From Dermatophagoides farinae (Eukaryota > Arthropoda > Arachnida > Sarcoptiformes > Pyroglyphidae), in NCBI RefSeq assembly GCF_024713945.1, contig NC_134682.1, positions 310,001-374,000 of the forward strand: a stretch of 64,000 bases of DNA, read 5' to 3'. Made by a program: the position numbers and the translations under genes. The notes under the pieces are model-generated. The model made no database searches, was not told the origin of the DNA, and worked only from the letters and a program-made list of their open reading frames with translations. Below, piece by piece: positions 48,701 to 62,939 of this stretch (its first letter is position 1; every line of letters starts with the position of its first letter).

Positions 48701-49528
48701 GTTTGTTTGTTTCTAAATCTACGTTTATAAATGTAACAACATTTGCTCAGAAAACAAAACAACCTTGCTATATATATATAAATTGTGATGTATTATATAT
48801 GCAAAGGTGTTTTTTGTTTTCTTTTTTTTTCTCTGTGACTTTTTTTTCTGTTTCGTTGTTATTAATAATTTATTCTTTTCTTTTCTTTTGTTTACTCCTG
48901 ATATGTGAATAGATCACCGATAAGAATCATTGATAATTGGCCACCAACCAAAACAACAACGAGCAATAAAAATTTTTCCCGCTTTTTCATAATCAATCAA
49001 TTTTTATCGAATATTGGCAATTCAAGAATCCATTCCATACACACAAACACATGCACAGAATTTAATTCGTGTATTTATTTATGTTGTGATTTTTTTTTCG
49101 TTTTGTTTGTTTATTTATTTGTTTACGTCGAAAAAATTTAATTTAATTTTTTTTCATCAGTGTTTGTGTGTGTGTGTGTGTTGATTTTGTGGATGTGTAC
49201 CAGTGTACCATTGGGTTTTGTTTTTTGTTTTATTTTTGATTCGTTTTCGTCATCATTTTTTTTGTAACGACAACACATCAGATGATTTTGTTTACTTCAA
49301 TTCTATGAACGTTTTGAACGTCAAAATTTAATTCATTGAATGTTGTTGCCTGGCCAATAATAATTATAAATCATCATTCTTCATTCAATTCTCAATCGTT
49401 TCTCATCTCTTTGTCATTTACACGTTTTTTTTCCTGTGAACGTGTATATTTCGCTACACCAGCTATTCTTCTGATTGTTTTTTTCATTTTACGTTACAAA
49501 AATTTCATTCATCACGAAATCGACAATC

Positions 49529-49802
49529 ATGACAAGTGGAGCGCCAGCTTGGTCTGGAAGTTCCTTAAAGTCATATGCTGAATCTGAAGGCGGTGATTCA
49601 CATGATGATGATTCCAGTAAAGATGGTTCACTAAAAGGTAGCGGTTCCATTGATGGCCTAAATGGTGCCAATAATGGTGGCAATTCAGATGCCGAAGGTG
49701 TTTGGTCACCGGATATTGAACAAAGTTTTCAAGAAGCATTAGCAATCTATCCACCATGTGGCCGACGTAAAATTATACTTTCCGATGAAGGAAAGATGTA
49801 TG
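49529..49802 (+). CDS. sd: TEAD/Scalloped transcription factor, first coding exon (partial)
   Basis: DNA-binding partner of Yorkie/YAP at the end of the Hippo pathway and of Vestigial in appendage development. This exon gives 91 residues plus one base and ends at a GTAAGT donor after ATG TAT G. Residues 1-55 are Ser/Gly/Asp-rich, with AWSGSS near the start as in other TEADs. The TEA domain then begins: [20 protein letters not shown] followed by [18 protein letters not shown], identical or almost identical to human TEAD1 and fly Scalloped. The next part of the TEA domain (RNELIARY...) is not found in the remaining 14 kb, so the intron is longer than 14.2 kb. The start is the only in-frame ATG giving a TEAD-like N-terminus (caatcATGaca). 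Confidence 0.97.
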
Positions 49803-52800
49803 GTAAGTGTGTCTCTGTGTGTGTGTGTGTGTGTGTGGTTTATTTGTTTTGTACCATTTCATTTGATAACCTTGATCAATCATTATTATTATTAGTATCG
49901 ATGATGATGATGATGTCCAATCAATCAATCGATATACTAATAATAATGATTGAATGAAATCATTTCTTTATTTGAAGGTTAGCCATACAAAGTTGATTAG
50001 AAAGGCAGAATTTGTTTTTTTTTTTTTTTTTTGATATTTAAACATGAAATTATAGCATCATAATGGTCGCTTGTTTTTGTTGTTGTTGTCGTTGTCGTCA
50101 TTATTGATCAATTTCTATGATTGAATAGAAATCAAAATTTTCAATTCAAAATGAAAAACTTAAAAAGACCTGCTATTTTGAATGACAATGATAATCATTA
50201 TCATAATAAACGTTTCTATATATGCAAATCGATAATTGGTTTTTATTTTTTATTTGTGCAAGTCATGGCCCATATTTGTTTTTATCCCTTTTTTTGTAAT
50301 AAGGATCGATTATTCTTCCATTGTTTTATGGGCTGGTAATTTTTTTTGTTATATTCAATCAATTTTGATTATCATTTTCGTTAGAAAATGGAAATTATAC
50401 ATTTTCCAATCCATTGTTTTTTTTATGTTTGCTATAGCGTGTTGAAATTTTGTAAATTTCAATTCAAAATATCGTAATCTTTTAATATATTCGTTCAAGA
50501 ATCAGAATTTAGAACATTGAAAAGTAATATTTATTGGACAATTTGAAGAAGAATAATTGTCCCGTAATAATAATAATTTCTTATAAGATGTATTTGTATT
50601 TTGTATTTTCGATACAAATGTAACATGTATTTGTGTCCATGTACAATCATTTGTGTGTGTCTGTGTGTTGGTGGACAAAACATGACATTTCCATTATTAT
50701 GATTATTGTTGTTGTTTTTTCATGTCAACATCATCGCCAACTATATACATATATTGAATTAAGCTTAACACGACAAATTCCTTTTGTTGTTGTTTTTTTT
50801 TCTCTTTTTTTAGCAAAAAACTGATACAAACCAGGGCCCGGGGATTTTTTTGATGACCAGGTTTTTTTCAGTGGATAATGGTATTTAAAGAATTTTTGAA
50901 AAAGATGAAAATGAGATAGACAAATCGAGCAAATCGTTTTGGCTGTTTTTTCTCATTTTCAGCAACTACATTGATTTCATAATTGATTCATAAATTGAAC
51001 AAGCAATCATTGTTGTAACAATGTAATTAATTGGACAAAGAATCCACTCAATCGTTTGTTTTTTCTTGTTGCCAAAAAAAACGAAAAGTGAAGTTGAAAA
51101 GAAAGAATAATTGAACAAAGAATTTAGGAATTTCATAACAAAAATATACAACCAATCCAGATCCACCAGTATTTTAGCTTGGTGAATTTCGTTTCCACCG
51201 TCTATTTTTATTTGATTGTATCGATTCTTGATTCTCTTGTGTGTGTGAATGAATAATTTTTTTCCATTTATTACTTAATTAATTAATTAATCAATCTATC
51301 CAAAATTCTGATGTAAATTTCTCTCTCACTCACTCTCTCTGTGTGTCTTTTGTCATAATAATAATAAATTATAATAATTTGGTGTCTGGAGAGAGATATC
51401 TAATCCAAGAATTTAGCCAGTCTAGCCTACCAGAATATTCTTTGTGTTTTACAAAAGGAATTTGCCTTTCTTGATTCTGCAGTTGTTTTGGATCGATGAA
51501 TTTTTTCTTTTTTTCTTTCATCCATTCACCACACACATATTTATAAATAAACTGTATCGTCAATTCAAAAAAAAAAAAAATTCCAAACAAAACATTCCAA
51601 TGTCTGTGTTGGTTGTGTTGGTGGTGGTGATGGTGAAAATAACCTGTATGTGTTAAAATAGCTTTGATTCATGAGCTTTGAATTTTTTTATTTTGATTTT
51701 GTATATGGGGGATAGAAAGAGGATGTGTAAAAATCTATTCCAAATATTCTCCCATGGGGGATTTTTATTGTTGATGGTGGTGGTTTGTTAATGTGTAAAT
51801 AGGCAATGAAAAAAAAAATCAAGACATCTTTTCATGATGTAACTCGATCGTTATTCGGTCGGCCGCATCATTTCACTAATAATCATTGTGAATAATAATA
51901 ACGACCACGACGACAACAACAACAACAACAACAACGGCTAATAAGCTTTTTGATTAATGTACTTTTGATCAGACTAATTGTCTGTGTGTCAGAATGGCGG
52001 TGGTATATGGATTCATATGTTGAAGAACAAAAAAAAAATTAGTTAAAATCGTTTGATAGAATCGGGAAAAAAATTTTCGCCATCAATAAAGAAAAATTAT
52101 TCATTTATTCATTCATTTAGAAATCGACAACAAAAAAAATATGTTTAGCTTCTTTGAATGAACTTTTTTTTCGTGTGTGCATAATTTGAATAATGTAAAA
52201 TTCGTCATCAACAAGCGGCAACATTCATTCATTCATTCATTCATTCAATTTGAATTGTAATTTTGATTTTGATTTATATTTATTCATTCGTTCGTTCGTT
52301 CGTTCATTCAATTTATTCAATAAATTTTAATGAAAACAGAATATAATTTCATTTTGCATTTTCTTTTGAGATTGTTGACGAGCAAAAAAAAAAATATGAA
52401 ACGAAATTGACGTTAGAATGTGGATGTGAATAATAAATTGAATTAATTAAACCATTTCTTTTTCCACCGAACCGTTGTGTTCTCGATGATGATGATTCCA
52501 GATCAATAATTTCATGAAACTATGAAATCAAAAAAAAAAAATTATTCTGCGATTCTGATCTTACGTTCGTTTAGGACGTTTTTTTTTTTGTTTCGTTTCA
52601 TTTACAGTCAGTAATTGAGACTTTTTCAATGATGAAAACAACAAAATTCCATTATCTTTGTCTGTGTTGTTGATGAATGAACAAATTTACATATTCCATA
52701 TACAAATCTTTTTATTAGCTCGAACACAATCGCAAATTTGATTATTTATTTAAAAAACATTCGCAAATTTCTTTAATTTTCTTATTAAAGAAAATTATAT

Positions 52801-53170
52801 CATTTTCACACACGAACATAATGAATACGATCCAATGCGTATGCATGGCCGATTTTGAATCCTTTTGAATCGATAATGATTGTGAATATTGTAATGATGA
52901 TGATGAAATGTCTATATATTGTCTGATTGTGGCAGAATATCAATTTTTTTTCTCTCATTTATATCAACAAGATTAGTTTCTAATTAATTCATTTTCGTCA
53001 TTTGCAATACAAATTTTTTTTCCTGTTTTGTTTTTGGATTTTAAATCCTTTTGAATTGAATTTCATTTTGGTTAATGTTACATAAACAGAAATTTGCATC
53101 TTTGTTTCCATTTTAATCACATTTCTTCGTTTGATCATATGGAAATTCAGTAAAAACCCATAATAACCAG

Positions 53171-53173
<3 letters not shown>

Positions 53174-53202
<29 letters not shown>
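53174..53202 (+). repeat. (TG)n microsatellite
   Basis: About 14 uninterrupted TG units in the TEAD intron. Confidence 0.9.
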
Positions 53203-53204
<2 letters not shown>

Positions 53205-55031
53205 CCTATTTTCTTTCAAGCCTAGATGACTTCTATGGAATTTCTTTTTTTTTTGCCATTTTCTTAATAATTCTTTGTAACAAACAAGAATACAAAAGAA
53301 AAACGAAAACGAAAACAACGGCAACTTCAATTAATTTGGAACGCTTCTGTCATCATGATCATCACATACATAAACACATTTGGCATTTTTTTCGGGATAT
53401 CATTCATTTCAACATTTCTTGGAACAAGAAATTTTCCGCTGTTGCAATCATTCATTCTTCAGGGAACAACATAATAACTGTGTTCTCTTTATTCATTCAT
53501 TCATGATGATGAAATGTTCCAGAAAAAAAAGTTTCACTATGAAATTGTCATCATCGTCTTTATCGGTGGCTGGCATTGTAAGGAAAAAAAAACAAGAAAC
53601 AATCCTGCGCATGCACACAAACAGAATCTAGTCTTATTCTAGCCAAATCAAATGAAATTATCATCATTATTGTATATTGCCATTGATAATGGTGATTATT
53701 TAATATATATGGAATGATGTAAAATGAGTGAAAATGAAGAATTCCAAACTCAAATACAACAACAAACAATAGTTTGAAGAATGAACTGATGAAAATGAAA
53801 GAATCTGATTCTCTTTGTGCTATAATCATCAGATATTCCGGTTTTTTTTAATATTAATTTTCCTTTTTTTTAGCATAATAACATTCCTGTTATGCACCGA
53901 AATAAAGCTCATTTTTCTTTGTTTTGTTTGTTGTTAATTTATTTCCTATTTTCAATTGAAAAAAAATACACGAATACACATGTTACAATCATTGAATTCA
54001 TCATCGTCTTATCACCATCTTCATCATATATAATTACATCATAAGGTACAATGAACAAGCGAATGTGTCATATACACGCGTTTACGTTTTTTTTTTTTTT
54101 TGATTGTTCCATTTGTGAGGAAACAAAAATGTTGTAGTTGTTTTCCTCGAATATTCATTGATGCTACTAAACACACATACACACACACCGATACGTGTGT
54201 AAATTAAATTGATTTGTAAGTGAAAAAATTTTTCTTTTCTGTTTGCCATACAGAAATCATATTGTCATTATGTAACGATTGTGAAAATAGGAAAAACATT
54301 TCATAATCTGAAATGAATGACGATGATGATAATATGAAATTAATTAAAAAAAATGATGTTTATATGACAACAAAGTTTCTCCATCTCTCTCTCTCTCTCG
54401 CTTTGGATATCATTCTTCACTTCGGGGCATTCTTATGAATTTCAATGGCGCGTGTTTTTTTTCATTCTTTTTCTATATCAAAACTTGATGAAAAAGTTAT
54501 TTTTTATTTTCTGGATGCAAATGAAAAGAGAAAATGAAATGCATTTGAATTCTGTATGTGAATTCCTTATTGTTGTTGTTGATGATGATAATGAAACATC
54601 ATTTTCAATAATAATAATAATAATAACGACAACAACAATTTTAACAATTCCATTTTTCTGTATTATAATGATCATGCCATGTGAATATTAGATTTTCATT
54701 CATATGAGAAAAAAAAATTCTTAATTGAAATTTTACACACGAGAACGAGATAGAAAGAGAGAGAGAGTAAGAAATAAAAAATGGCGGAAATTGTTAAATG
54801 GAATCAACATTATGATTATTCTTATTCATAATTTTTTTTTTGCTTTTGAATAGAATATATTCATTTTAATGTGCAGAATATTATAAAGAGGAGGAATAAA
54901 AATGAGAAAAAAAACATTCGGAACAAATTCTCGAAAAAAAATGTGGAAAAATTTTTTTTTTCGTTAGAAATTGAAAATGAAAATCCACCAACTTTTTTTT
55001 GTGTATGGGTATATTTCAACTGAATCATTCG

Positions 55032-55078
55032 AACCTATGGATGATGATCATGATGGTTGGAATCATCATCCATAGGTT
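55032..55078. repeat. Perfect 17-bp inverted repeat (hairpin)
   Basis: AACCTATGGATGATGAT at 55032-55048 is exactly complementary to ATCATCATCCATAGGTT at 55062-55078, with a 13-base loop. Half of each arm is unique sequence (AACCTATGG), so this is not only a GAT/ATC microsatellite switch. Confidence 0.8.
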
Positions 55079-58000
55079 TTTGATTCTATAACATTCACTG
55101 TTTAGTGGCATGTTGTAAAAAAAATTGTTCCATCGTAATATCTGGTTGCACAATTTACATTCTTCTTTTACTCGGTTATTATTTATTGCTATGATCATTT
55201 TTTTTTGCATCTCGATTCGATTTTTCGAACCGATTTATTCCATACTTGCTGCTGCTGGTCGGTTCGTTTCTCGTTGCTTTTGGATTTCAACAATAAAGAG
55301 TTTTTCTTAGTGAAGAAAAACATCATTTTTTTCTCAAATTTGCTACGATGATGATGATGATGATTTAGGCAAATTTTCTGTTTTTTTTTCTTTCATCGAT
55401 TCTTATTCTTGTATTTTGTTAAGCTTTTTCTCATTTTCATGGGCACCACTCACACACTCAAATACACGCATACACACACACACTTATATGGATAAATTTG
55501 TTCTCTTTCGCACAATTTAACAATAGCAAAATAACTTTTTTTTCTTCACCATTCATTCATAGAATATTCGTTTATTATATAAAAATATATCCAGAAAAAA
55601 ACAGGATCCGTTCCAGGACTTTTCTCACACAAACACACACACATACAGGATGATTCTATTTTACGCAATAAACTGATGTTTTTTTCTTTCTACCCGCTTG
55701 TTGTTGTTCTGAGCTTTTCACCCTTTTTTTTATTTTTGCGGGAAAAAAATTATTTTAGTCAACCCGATATACACAATAATCTCCATATAGTCATTGCTGT
55801 TACTATTAATCGGCACGCACACACTTTATCTGATTTGATTTATGAATCCAAACAACCAAAAAAAAACAAAAGCTTTAAATCCATTCATAAACAGTGTATA
55901 ATAGTGAAACTTTGAATTTGTCTTTTGTTTTTCGTTTGTTTGTATTGGTGTAACAATTTTTTTCTTTTGCTCATTAATTACCACTTTTCCGTATATAAAT
56001 TATTGATTTATTTATCGGATTGATCGATAAAATCGGGTTTCTCTCTTTTGCCATTGTCTCTGTGTGTGTGTGATGACATTTGACAATTTCACTTTTTTTT
56101 GCACAAATTTCAAATTTATAATGAAATGCAATTTTTATTCAAAGACAACGATGATGATGATGATGATGAAAAAAGAAATTTTCCAATTTCTGTTTTATAA
56201 ATTTATTAATCATCATCATCATCATATAAAAATGAAATTATTACACAATTGATCGCTCATTGCCGTTAGTCCTATGCGTAGTGAAATGGTGGTTACACAC
56301 ACACACACACTCTACGTAACGCGCTTACAATGTTGATTGTGTTGATGATCATTGACCACAATAATAATGATGATAATAATAATGACTATATGGAAATACC
56401 CAGAACGAAATCCAAATCCTAGAATTTCGTTGTTATTTTTTTTTTTAGTTGTTCTCTGGTTCGATAACATGTACATGTGTACTGGCAGTTGTGTAGTGGC
56501 GATAATGTTAATGATGATTATAAAAGGGAAAAACATTTTGTTTTCATTTTTTTTCCATGTTGTCAATACAATGATGAAAAAGTTTTTCATGAAAAAAAAA
56601 CTAAAAAAAGAAAATTCTTGCTATTTTTGGATTTCATTTCAAATTATATAATCGATTGTCGAGTATTTTTTTCTTGATTTTCCACATAAATATTTTGTTT
56701 TTTTTTTGTTTTTCAAAAATAATATGATGATTAAATTTTTGTTTTTTTATTTATTTATGTTTTTCACAAAATTATTGTGCTGTTGGCGGTGAAAAAAAAA
56801 CAAATTTCGAAAATCAACAAAGGAAAAGAGATGAATATCTATTCAGAATTTTTCCATTCTTATCATCATTGAAGAATCGTAATTGTTTTTGTTGTTGTTG
56901 TTGTTGTTTTCTCTAATGAATTTGATGAAACACCATATGTTTGTAATAGATAATTGTTGCAACATTTGTGTGTGTGTGTGTTTTATGAATCAAAGGTTAT
57001 TTATTAATAGAAAAACCATTATTCTCTCTCTCTCATCTTTTTTTTTTGCATTCTAATATATTTGGATCGATGACGTTAATAAACGTGTGTATATCATGTG
57101 TATGTGTGTGTGTGTTCGTGAACATGACAGATAGACATTTAGATAGTGGATGGGTTTTCTCATTATGTGAAAATATTAAAATTATACAACCACACGGGTA
57201 TTATTTCAAATTGCAATCAACTTGAACACCAATCACCTATCTAATTTAACTTTTTTTTATATATATTTGCAATTGTCTAAATATATACACATGAGTGAAA
57301 ATAGATGAATACAGCAACAGCATAGATATGATGACAATAATAACCAACAACAGCAGCAGCAGCTAGGAACAGAAAAAAAAGTCAAATGAATCTTCGATTC
57401 ATTCATTCATCCATTTTTTTGTGTGTGTGTGTGTGTTTGTGCGTTATTAATAATAATTGTCCTCATCGTTTTTTTTATGACATATAGAACCAGAATTGGA
57501 TAGAGAAAAAGTTTGCGACATAAATCCATATTGAAATAGATAAAAAGAGAGAGAGACAACAAATAAATGAATGAAGAAATTATTTTATTAGAGCACCGAA
57601 CCAGAATTCAATGGAAAAAAAAGTGAAATCAAGAGTTTGAATGTGAATGTTCTCGCTACACACACACACACTTTACAGATATTACATAGATTCTAGACGC
57701 CATTCATCTATCTCGATTCTTGGATTCTTCTCTTGTTCCATAAAATGAATCGGCAACGACAACAGTGTTGATGATGATGGCAGGCAGGCAGGCAAGCAAG
57801 TGGAGACAACAAACAACCCAAAAGAAAAAAAAGCCAAAACAACAACGAAATGATGATGAAAAGAGAAGAGCCGCATTCCAAGCATTCCAATGTTACTATG
57901 GGAAACACATACGTACTTCTTTTTGCTTTTGCCATATAACGGTATAAACGACAATTCTTTTGTTCTTTTTTGTCTCTCCTATATTCTGGTGGTTCATGTT

Positions 58001-58603
58001 TTGGTTCGATTCATTTTCGTCCAGTGGTCGGTCTTTCTCTCCCTCTCTCTCTCGTTTTTCGTTTTAGACCAGGCCTTTTTTTCGAGATTGATGATGATTC
58101 CGGCAAATTGAATCGACATTGTATGTACGGCAATGAATGAATAAATGTTTTTTTTCTCTACTACTCACTTGTTCATTTCTTATTCTTTTTTTCTTGGTTG
58201 GCCAAAAAAAAAAAATTTTTTTTCATCGTCATTTAGAAGAATCATCGTCCATGTATTTGAAAAATCGACAAAGACATGGACATTGTCCATCCATCATCAT
58301 CATCATCATCTACAAGGCTATTGTCGTTTTTTTTCAATAAATTTGACTTGATTTCCCCATCCTACCAACCATCCAACATCTCCTGACTTGGAACGAACAA
58401 AAAAAAACTTTATTGTATATGTCCCTATTGGTGTTGTTGTTGTTGTTGTTGATTTGAAAATGGTTTTAACGAAATATCTGGCTATCTATACGACGACGGT
58501 ATATGTACGTTTGGTTGGCAAGTTTCAGGATTTTTTGGAAAACAAGAGAGAGAGAGAGAAACTTTTTTTTCATGACGATCCACCAAAATTTATCTGTACA
58601 AGT

Positions 58604-58635
<32 letters not shown>

Positions 58636-61600
58636 GGTGGTGGACTAGACATATAAACCAAAATGAATTTTGTCATTTTTATTCTTTTTTGCTCGCGGTC
58701 CATCATCATCCATCATCATCATCAGTGTCGTCATTGAGCGGAAAATATTTTTCGTTCGTTCTTCTTTTTCTTGATTTTTAACATTCAATTCAATCCATCT
58801 TTTTTTGTTGGATGCTTTTTTTTGCTGTAAATGTTGTTGTTGTTGTTGTCAGCCCAAAATAAAACATGGTTTGTTGCATTCACTACAAACATGATGACAA
58901 CAACAACACAAACACTTGGATCGGTGTTTTTTTTCGGGAAAACTTTTTTTTTCATTCCATTTCTTTCCCTTTTTTGTTTTTGTTTTTCAACAAAAACAAT
59001 ACAATACAACTAAACTGAATATTGAACAAAGTAAAATGAAAAATATTCTATATTCTGAATGAAGAATTCAATGAATGGATGGAAAGAAATTAAATCAAAC
59101 CAACAAAACAGAAAAAAAAAACAAAAGTTAATATTTCGACGACAATACGCCAGAACAGAATTGTATTTTTTTGGATTTCACCGACAGAATGACAATCTTT
59201 TTTTTTCTCATTTTTTTTATTATTATTACCATTATGTAAATATCTCATATTTTGATGACGACGAATTTGATATAAGAAAATAAAGAATTCTCCAATTCTC
59301 CTTGAAATAAATTCTTTGCTTCTCTGCTTGATATTGTTTGATTTTTGGCTGGAAAAAAATTTCTCCAGGTTCACTTCATGATCGTTCAATGGAACAATTT
59401 TTTCTTAGTCGATTGACGTTTTTTTTCTTGTTCTATCATACCAATGAATTAGAATTCCTCTTCTATCTATCTCTCTGGTTTTGGTTGATATATATTCTTT
59501 AATATGTGAACTTTAGTATATGCGTGTTTAAAAACGATATCTTTTGGCCGCTCTTCGCCCCCCTCCAGCTACTCAATTTCATTTCTCTATGATGATGATG
59601 GAAACCCGAAAAAATAGAAATAAAAACATTATTATTATCTAATAAAATAAGAGAAAAAAAAATGACAATAACAATAATAATCATCGTCATCATAAAAAAC
59701 TTTGTTGTGTTCGTGTTAAAGCTCAATATCTTCCAACATTTATTCATTGAATGAGTGAGTGAGAGAAAGATACAAATATTTTCATTTTTTAATTGTCTCT
59801 ACACGCACCTAAATAAATTCTGTTTATCTAACCCCCATATATTCCGCTATCTCTTGTGGTTCGTTCACCAGAACACGATTGTATATTTGTTTCGCTTTTT
59901 TTTCTGTCTCCAATCTTGGTTTCCAAATTGCTTGCAAAGAAAAAGAAATGATGAAAGATCGAACAGAATTTTTTTTTCTTGTTTCTACATAGTTGTTTTT
60001 TTTTAAATTCTGATTTTAAGTTTTTCACCTCCTCCCACTCATCAAATTTATGATATAATTTGAGTGATTTGATTGTGAGAGAGAGAGAGAGAGATTCTGA
60101 GTATATCTGCACCAAACTTTGTACTTTTGTTTAGTCTCTTTTGTTGTTATTGTTGCTGTCATTCATTCATTCATTCATTCAATCGTTTCGTATTCTCGAT
60201 TTCCTCAGCCAATTCTCATTCAATGAGGCTTGCGTTGTGCATGTATGTTGAAAATGAAATGGAACTCATCATCATGTGGCGTGTATTTTGGGTTTTAAAT
60301 GAAAATTCCATGAATTCTTTTTATCGTAAAAAATTTTCATTTACTGCTATTGCGTCGTACTAACTGACTGAATGACTATGTGTGTGTGTGTGTGTGTGTT
60401 TGTATGCGTATGGTTTGTTTCATTTTCATTCATATCCATATTTTTTTTTCATTGTATTGTGAAACTTATCAAGTTTTAAGTTTACCAAATTTTTTTTTCT
60501 TTGGTACATTTTCACTATTGCACCCAGATCATCATCATTGCTGTTATATATTTGTCAATCAATAGAAATACAATTAAAAAAAAAAGTTTTCCTATGAATT
60601 CGTTTTCAATTGTTTTAACTGGGAATTTTTATTTCGCCATCATGTGTTTCATTTATTTTGCCAAAAGTAAATGATTTCGAAATATTAAACAAGCAGAAAA
60701 AAATGAAATGAAATGAAGAAAAAAAAAATTTTATCAATTCATACATTCGGGTAAAGTGGAAAAAGAATGACTGTGAAAAGAATTGCCATGAAATTGAAAA
60801 AAAAGAAATAGTCAGAATGTTATTAAAACAACGAAGAAATTAATCTTCAAACATACACCTACATTGCACATAAAACACACGACAACATGGATACGAAGAA
60901 AGCTTAGGTTTTTTTTTTAATTAAATTTATCATTCATCAAATTCATTATTCATCGACGACAACGACGATGACGATGACAACGACAATCCACTATAACGGA
61001 AGAAAATTTGGGAAATAGCTATCTTCTATTTATTAATTTGACTTAATATAGTGCACGTGTGTGTGTGTAGTGTTTGGTTATTGCAAAGTTTTTTTTTCTC
61101 TCCAGATAATTTCATTGTAATCGATTGTCATTGAAAAATTTGAACTGAATTCAGATATTTACCCAATTGTCGAGTGTTTGTCTGTGTCTGTGTGTTGTGG
61201 TGGCATTAAATTCTTCTATAGTCTTACCATTGTTGTATCATTCACGAAGAAATTCTTCAGAAAGTTATAAATTTGATACAATGAAAGTGAGAGAGAAATT
61301 TTCCAATGAATCATGTCATTTATTCTTCTTGGAATTTGATACTATTTCTTGTGAAACATGTTAGCACACTATAGCATGAATTTTTTTTCAGAATCATTTC
61401 ATTTCCTATTTTTCTCTCTCTCTCGTTCGAATCTGTTTATAGAGGCAATCATTGTTTTTCCTCTGTTTTTGTTTCTGAAATTCTTTTCCAAAATTCCTTT
61501 TCTAAGATGATGATGACTATGAAAAAAAATAAAGTTTGTTTTTTTTTGCGCGCGCGAAAAAAAACACATCCATAGAATGATGATCGACCAATTGATCGAT

Positions 61601-62860
61601 TTTTTTTCGGTTTCAACAACAACAACAACAGAACATGACAAAAGTCGAGAAGAAATCTTTCATCTCAAAGTTGAATGTTTTTTTCCCAGTCTTTTTTGTT
61701 TTGTTTTTCTCATCACTATAATCATTTATAGGACCCCCATGTGCTACAATCTCAAAAAAAACAGTGATTGCTGATGTTTGAAATTTTTGTTTTTGTCTTG
61801 TTGTCCACAAACACAACAGCCATACAAATTTTCAAAAGATTTGTCAATGTCTTGTCATCAGCGGCACTGGCGGCAACATTTGTCATTGAAATAAATAAAA
61901 AAATTGAAGCAATAAGCATTGAAATAATGAATTCAATCGATTTGTTGTTCAACAACAAACAACAACAACAACAACAATAGAAACAAAATTGCTCATTCAT
62001 TTTCATTTTCATTTCGATCATTTATTTATTTCATTCATTTTCCAATTCACAATATTGTTGTTAATATCGATTTTTTATTAACCCTGGAAATGGTATTCAT
62101 TTATATTTTCCCTTCGTGTACACCCATGAACGAGAAAGAAAAAAAAATAGAAATTAAGACAAAGTCAATTGGTCACAATGATTATTTGTGTGTGTGTGTG
62201 TGTGTAAAACTATTCTTGTCATCATAATCATCATCATCATCATCATGGAATCGTTGTTGTTGTTGTTTTTTGTTTTTTGACTCTCAAGAATCTGGAACAC
62301 GATAATAACCATCGATGATTATTGATAATAATTTTGTTTTGTTTCTGGCTTAATAAATAAATGTCTCCAACAAAAAATTTTGTCAGCACCATAATTCTTG
62401 TAAATGGGATTCTCATTCTCAACAATTCTAAATAATTGTGAAGGGTCAAAAAAAAAATAAATGAGGAGCAGCTTAATTTGTTCGATTCTTATTCGAATGA
62501 ACAACAACGGGAAAAAATTTTTGAATTGATTTTTATACGATTCTTGTATACATTTCAAAAAATGCGATTATATTTTCTACTGGTATCTAATAATAATGAC
62601 AACGACCATACGAACAACGATTCTGTTAAAGAATCAAAGAGAGAGAGAGAGAGAAAGTCAAAATCAAATAATAAATGGATTCATAATATATCGTAAAAAG
62701 AGCATATATGGTGCAAAAAGAATTGAACGAGCCGATCTCATTATTGAGCATGATAATGATGATTATTATATTATCCTATTCTGAGAATATAGAAAATTCA
62801 AGAATCTTCTATTCTTGGATTCTTGGCCGATGAATTTGAAGCGAAAAAAACCTTTTTATT

Positions 62861-62863
<3 letters not shown>

Positions 62864-62936
<73 letters not shown>
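62864..62936 (+). repeat. (GA)n microsatellite, 73 bases
   Basis: Longest dinucleotide array in the window, uninterrupted. A smaller GA run lies at about 62639-62655. Confidence 0.95.

Positions 62937-62939
<3 letters not shown>

Larger units (their letters stand above)
32382..49528 (+). other. 17-kb region without coding exons upstream of TEAD exon
   Basis: I found no convincing coding sequence on either strand. Content: (ATC)n/(GAT)n, (GT)n (36087-36115), (AG)20 (45746-45785), (CTTT)n (44075-44106), poly-T tracts (41180-41200, 44997-45016), a 14-bp palindrome GCTATAGCTATAGC (38773-38786), and hairpins at 35268-35292 and 40265-40293. It may be the TEAD promoter domain or its first intron. 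A possible acceptor TTTTTCATCAG ends at about 49160. Confidence 0.55.

Noticed and set aside
50832-50844. GC-rich AGGGCCCGGGG spot in the TEAD intron
   Set aside because: Isolated short palindromic GC run with no exon or promoter features around it.
58002-58012. GGTTCGATTCA, similar to a tRNA B box
   Set aside because: No A box at the right distance, no T-stem pairing and no acceptor stem.
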